Positions 16,986 through 19,561 of a stretch of 19,561 nucleotides of DNA are shown in pieces. A program made the position numbers and the translations under genes. The notes beneath the pieces were generated by a model. That model did not search any database and was not told the origin of the DNA. It saw only the letters and a program-made list of their open reading frames with translations. Each line of letters opens with the position of its first letter. Position 1 is the stretch's first letter. Source of the stretch: Sphaerosporella brunnea (lineage: Eukaryota; Ascomycota; Pezizomycetes; Pezizales; Pyronemataceae). The stretch covers positions 1 to 19,561 of the forward strand of contig VXIS01000538.1 of NCBI GenBank assembly GCA_008704415.1. The letters run 5' to 3'.

Positions 16986-18283
16986 AAGGCGCGATCCGGA
17001 GGGCTGGCGACTGGGCGTCGAGTCCTTGGGGCCATTTCGACGGCAAAATGAGGCGGAAGCTGGGCTCGTGATGGTGAGTATAGACCAATCGAAGGGCACC
17101 AGGTCGCGGTTTGGCGCTGGTAAGCACGAAACGAGTGGGGTGTAGGAAGGATGTGGAGATGGCTCACAGCCTGGTAGGAAGTACGGGTCTTGGATTGTGC
17201 GTCAGTGGAGCAGGCGGCGCTCGCGCCACACTGGCACTTATGCCAGGTGACCCGGCCTCAACTGAGAGATTGCTTCTGATTGTTAGCGTAGGTCTCCCGC
17301 CGTCGCCGAAGGAAACTTACGATGTTACAGGTTGAGAGGTGAAGTAGCGGGGTCTAGCCATCCACTGTTGGCGTGCCCCTCGGCGGCCCGGCCACCATCT
17401 TCTAGTTGTTGAGTCCCATCCTTTCTCCGCCGCCCCCGCCCACGGCAGTCCCAGCTTCTAAAACTCTAGCGGTAAAGTTGGGAGTTAATTCCGGGGTTCA
17501 AAAGTCCAGACATGGGTTGACTTCGCAATCACTCTGTCTGGACGAAAGTTTACCGGATTTCCTTTCCAAAGTTTTGCCGGCGCGAGTATTTCCGCCCAGA
17601 TGGGCCGGCCGGAGAGTGAGTCAGTCTATCCTCGGTTTCCCGGAATAGAAGCCTATCCGTGCGAGCCGGTGGTCGCGGCGGGACACCAAATGGTGTGTAT
17701 GGCCCCGGAGGATAGCTATGCGGGGGTGGGAGGAAGGCTGCGGCCGCAGACACAGTGTTTTGAGCTTGTGTCTGTTCGTTTGAGATGATATCAACAAGGC
17801 GGCGGAGAGGATTGTGGCCGAAAAAAGACGGGTCTGGGCAAGGGAGCCCGAGCGCCCTGTCGTCACAACCGCACCACCAAATCACCTACAAACATCGCGA
17901 AACTTTGAATTTGAGTTGAGCAGATGCCTCTCTATGAGCTCAAAGCACGCACAACAACCAGGTCTGAACTTCAGGTTCATATCACGGTGGCAATTTATGC
18001 GGTGATGGCGGGCGATTTCTAGGTTTGTGTTGCTTCCCGGAAGTTGTTGACGATCCGTAGGTTTGGGCGGGGCACCGGCAATAAACCCAAATATAGACAC
18101 ACTCTCCCATGCTCCAGCCCAACCGAATGCAAAGTTTCCATCACGAGCCGTTACGGTGGCTTGAAAGGAACCTAAATACCCAAAGACACACTTTCAACCC
18201 AGTATCCTAAAATAAACCTCGCAGTTGCGTGTTCACTACGTATGCATAGTGTTGGTAAGCGGAGGAGAACTTTCAACAGGCGT
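16986..18283. other. Stretch without a supported gene
   Basis: A Pro-rich minus-strand frame (17550-17885, with FLPPPHSYPPGPYTPFGVPP) is open for 111 residues, but the sequence beyond it on either side is full of stops and I see no family. Nothing else was recognised. Confidence 0.4.
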
Positions 18284-18298
18284 GGGGGGGGGGGGGGG
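18284..18298. repeat. 15-bp poly-G tract
   Basis: Uninterrupted run of 15 G, a site where assemblies often miscount. Confidence 0.95.
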
Positions 18299-18459
18299 CA
18301 AGGTGAGCCCAGTCATCACCCAGTGCCCACGCCTTTTGGCTTTAGACTTCGGTTCCCAAAGCCCAGTAATTTTGTCTCTATTTCCAGCATACTTTTGAAG
18401 CCGCGCAGGTGCCTTATCACCGGGATTGTCCGGGAGAATTGGAACCTTCATATGCCTCC

Positions 18460-18702
18460 TGCTTGGGCTTCGACTTTCCCCTCGCCTTTATCTTCCACCT
18501 TCATCCCCTTGTGCTGTTCCATCTTTCCATCCTCGCTCATCTTCCCACCGCCGCACTCGAGTTAGCGCAATGGTCCACCACCCTCATACCGGCACTGCTC
18601 TGGCGGCATCGGAACTACTACGCCGGCGCGTGTATGTTCATTTTGGCAGCCGGGGGTGCAGGAGACCGCAACGAAGCTGGAGAAGCTCGCACGTAGCAAC
18701 TA
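18460..18702 (+). CDS. Possible first exon(s) of a spliced gene, partial
   Basis: A C/T-rich leader (about 18470-18560) leads to an ATG at 18570: MVHHPHTGTALAASELLRRR. In another frame VQETATKLEKLARSN follows directly and runs into TAGTAAGTATT at 18701, where GTAAGT (18703) is a canonical donor. The two parts join in phase only if the 20 bases 18630-18649 (GTGTATG...TTGGCAG) are removed. That could be an abnormally short intron or, more likely, a sign of a small indel. No downstream exon continued convincingly: the obvious acceptors near 18780 lead at once to TAA. I rate this as a gene fragment with low certainty. Confidence 0.3.
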
Positions 18703-18709
18703 GTAAGTA

Positions 18710-19561
18710 TTCCTACCGGAGGCCCTCTGGCTTGGAGGCGTGTATTTTCGGGATAGGGGTTTTTACCGATGAGCATTGCAGCAGATAAAACTCGTGTCAA
18801 TACCGGATCGGCACTGCTTCGCGGGTGGATATTCGGTTTGCGGCTGCGTGTACGAGATCGAAACTCAGGCACGGATTATCTGCGGCCACCATGTATAGTA
18901 AGCGTACTTGGAAGTACTCATGCGTCGGCGGCCTCCCAGCCGAGTACCTCTAGGCAAGATGGACCGCTCCACGGTGCCATCCCTCTCCACCTCAGCGGCT
19001 CGATTGATCACTGTCGACTTTGAGCGTGTACGGGGTGGAACGATACAGGTGACACCTATCCGCGGATTGTCCGTGACTGATCAACAAAATTACGCACTGC
19101 GTATGATCGCAATAGAGATCTGGTGCTTGGTTAGCTCCCCGCTCATCAACTGAGCTACAGCTACGTGTGACACATACTCCTCCGCCGGCCGTCACCAACG
19201 TGCTTGCACCCGCTCCTTCTTTCCCGTCATGATGTGCGCGCCCGCTGCAATACAGTTGGCCGATGGCTGCGTGGTACGGTCGTCGAAACTTATACTGCAT
19301 CATAGGGATGCTCCAATGCCATTCACCGCGTTGTGAGCCTCCTGGTGTGCGCTCAACCGGCAGGCAGTCACTCGGACACACGCCACTGCGTACTTGATAT
19401 AAACTGGGTCGTGAGTCATCGGCCGACATTCCAGCGTTCGCTCAACCTTAGTAAGAGCTTCAGGGCTGTTCTCACACCGCCTCTCAGCGCGACGTATAGG
19501 TACACAAGATATCCCCATTCCGCTAAACACGTTTGAGCTGTCAAAGACGTAATGTAGAAAA
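18710..19561. other. Stretch without a supported gene
   Basis: No coding region is supported. On the minus strand, TAGCTCAGTTG at about 19151-19161 matches the tRNA A-box, but no B-box or cloverleaf follows. Confidence 0.45.

Noticed and set aside
16504..17127. 207-residue minus-strand ORF as one gene
   Set aside because: Its first ~90 residues are low-complexity Pro/Arg read through GC-rich tandem repeats. Only the later part looks coding, and that part continues in another frame.
15913..17176. Shared 14-mer GCTCACAGCCTGGT at two places
   Set aside because: One such match is expected by chance in a window this size, and the flanks do not align.
19100..19165. tRNA gene on the minus strand
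   Set aside because: TAGCTCAGTTG matches an A-box, but no GGTTCRA B-box, acceptor stem or anticodon arm can be folded around it.
1..19561. CRISPR arrays, rRNA, bacterial operons, ribosome binding sites
   Set aside because: No regularly spaced short direct repeats with unique spacers, no rRNA signatures and no bacterial gene organisation were seen.

Overview
The window looks like repeat-rich nuclear DNA of a fungus, possibly a basidiomycete (that last step is inference). Four sequence traits support this. Putative introns are all 48-53 nt, with GTATGT-, GTAAGC- or GTATAC-type donors and CTGAC/CTAAC branch motifs just before CAG/TAG. Leaders upstream of start codons are C/T-rich. Copia-type retroelement remnants carry a primer site matching the anticodon arm of initiator tRNA-Met. 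hAT transposons have 8-bp or formerly 8-bp target duplications. There is no operon-like packing, no ribosome binding sites and no long uninterrupted ORF. Most coding signal is short, spliced or broken.

Layout. 1-690: no gene. 690-1924: 5' end of a degraded Ty1/copia element (short LTR, half-tRNA primer site, a leader built of 65-80 bp tandem repeats, broken gag). 1990-7300: more than 5 kb without any convincing gene. 7300-8370: a C/T-rich leader with three 33-bp repeats, a 5'UTR intron and a three-exon gene for a 212-residue Gln-rich/coiled-coil protein of unknown function. This is the best candidate for an intact gene. 8645-9850: a second copia 5' end whose LTR is split by an antisense fragment of the same kind of element. 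9914-10222: a 293-bp hAT MITE with a perfect 8-bp target duplication that contains the ATG of the following frame, a broken acidic/Trp-Glu-rich gene. 11669-12926: an internally deleted hAT element with terminal inverted repeats and a hAT dimerisation-domain pseudogene.

13190-15340 holds a cluster of gene remnants: a spliced DUF7079-like protein that stops early; a frameshifted two-exon remnant of a helical protein with a Gly/Ala-rich hydrophobic stretch; and a frameshifted Uma2/PD-(D/E)XK-like nuclease-fold remnant. 16135-16856 (minus strand) is a frameshifted coiled-coil coding region. 18460-18702 may be a first exon. The rest is unassigned.

The genes do not form a pathway that I can see. 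The window reads as a transposon graveyard around one possibly live orphan gene. Domain names come from memory of family patterns and were not searched.
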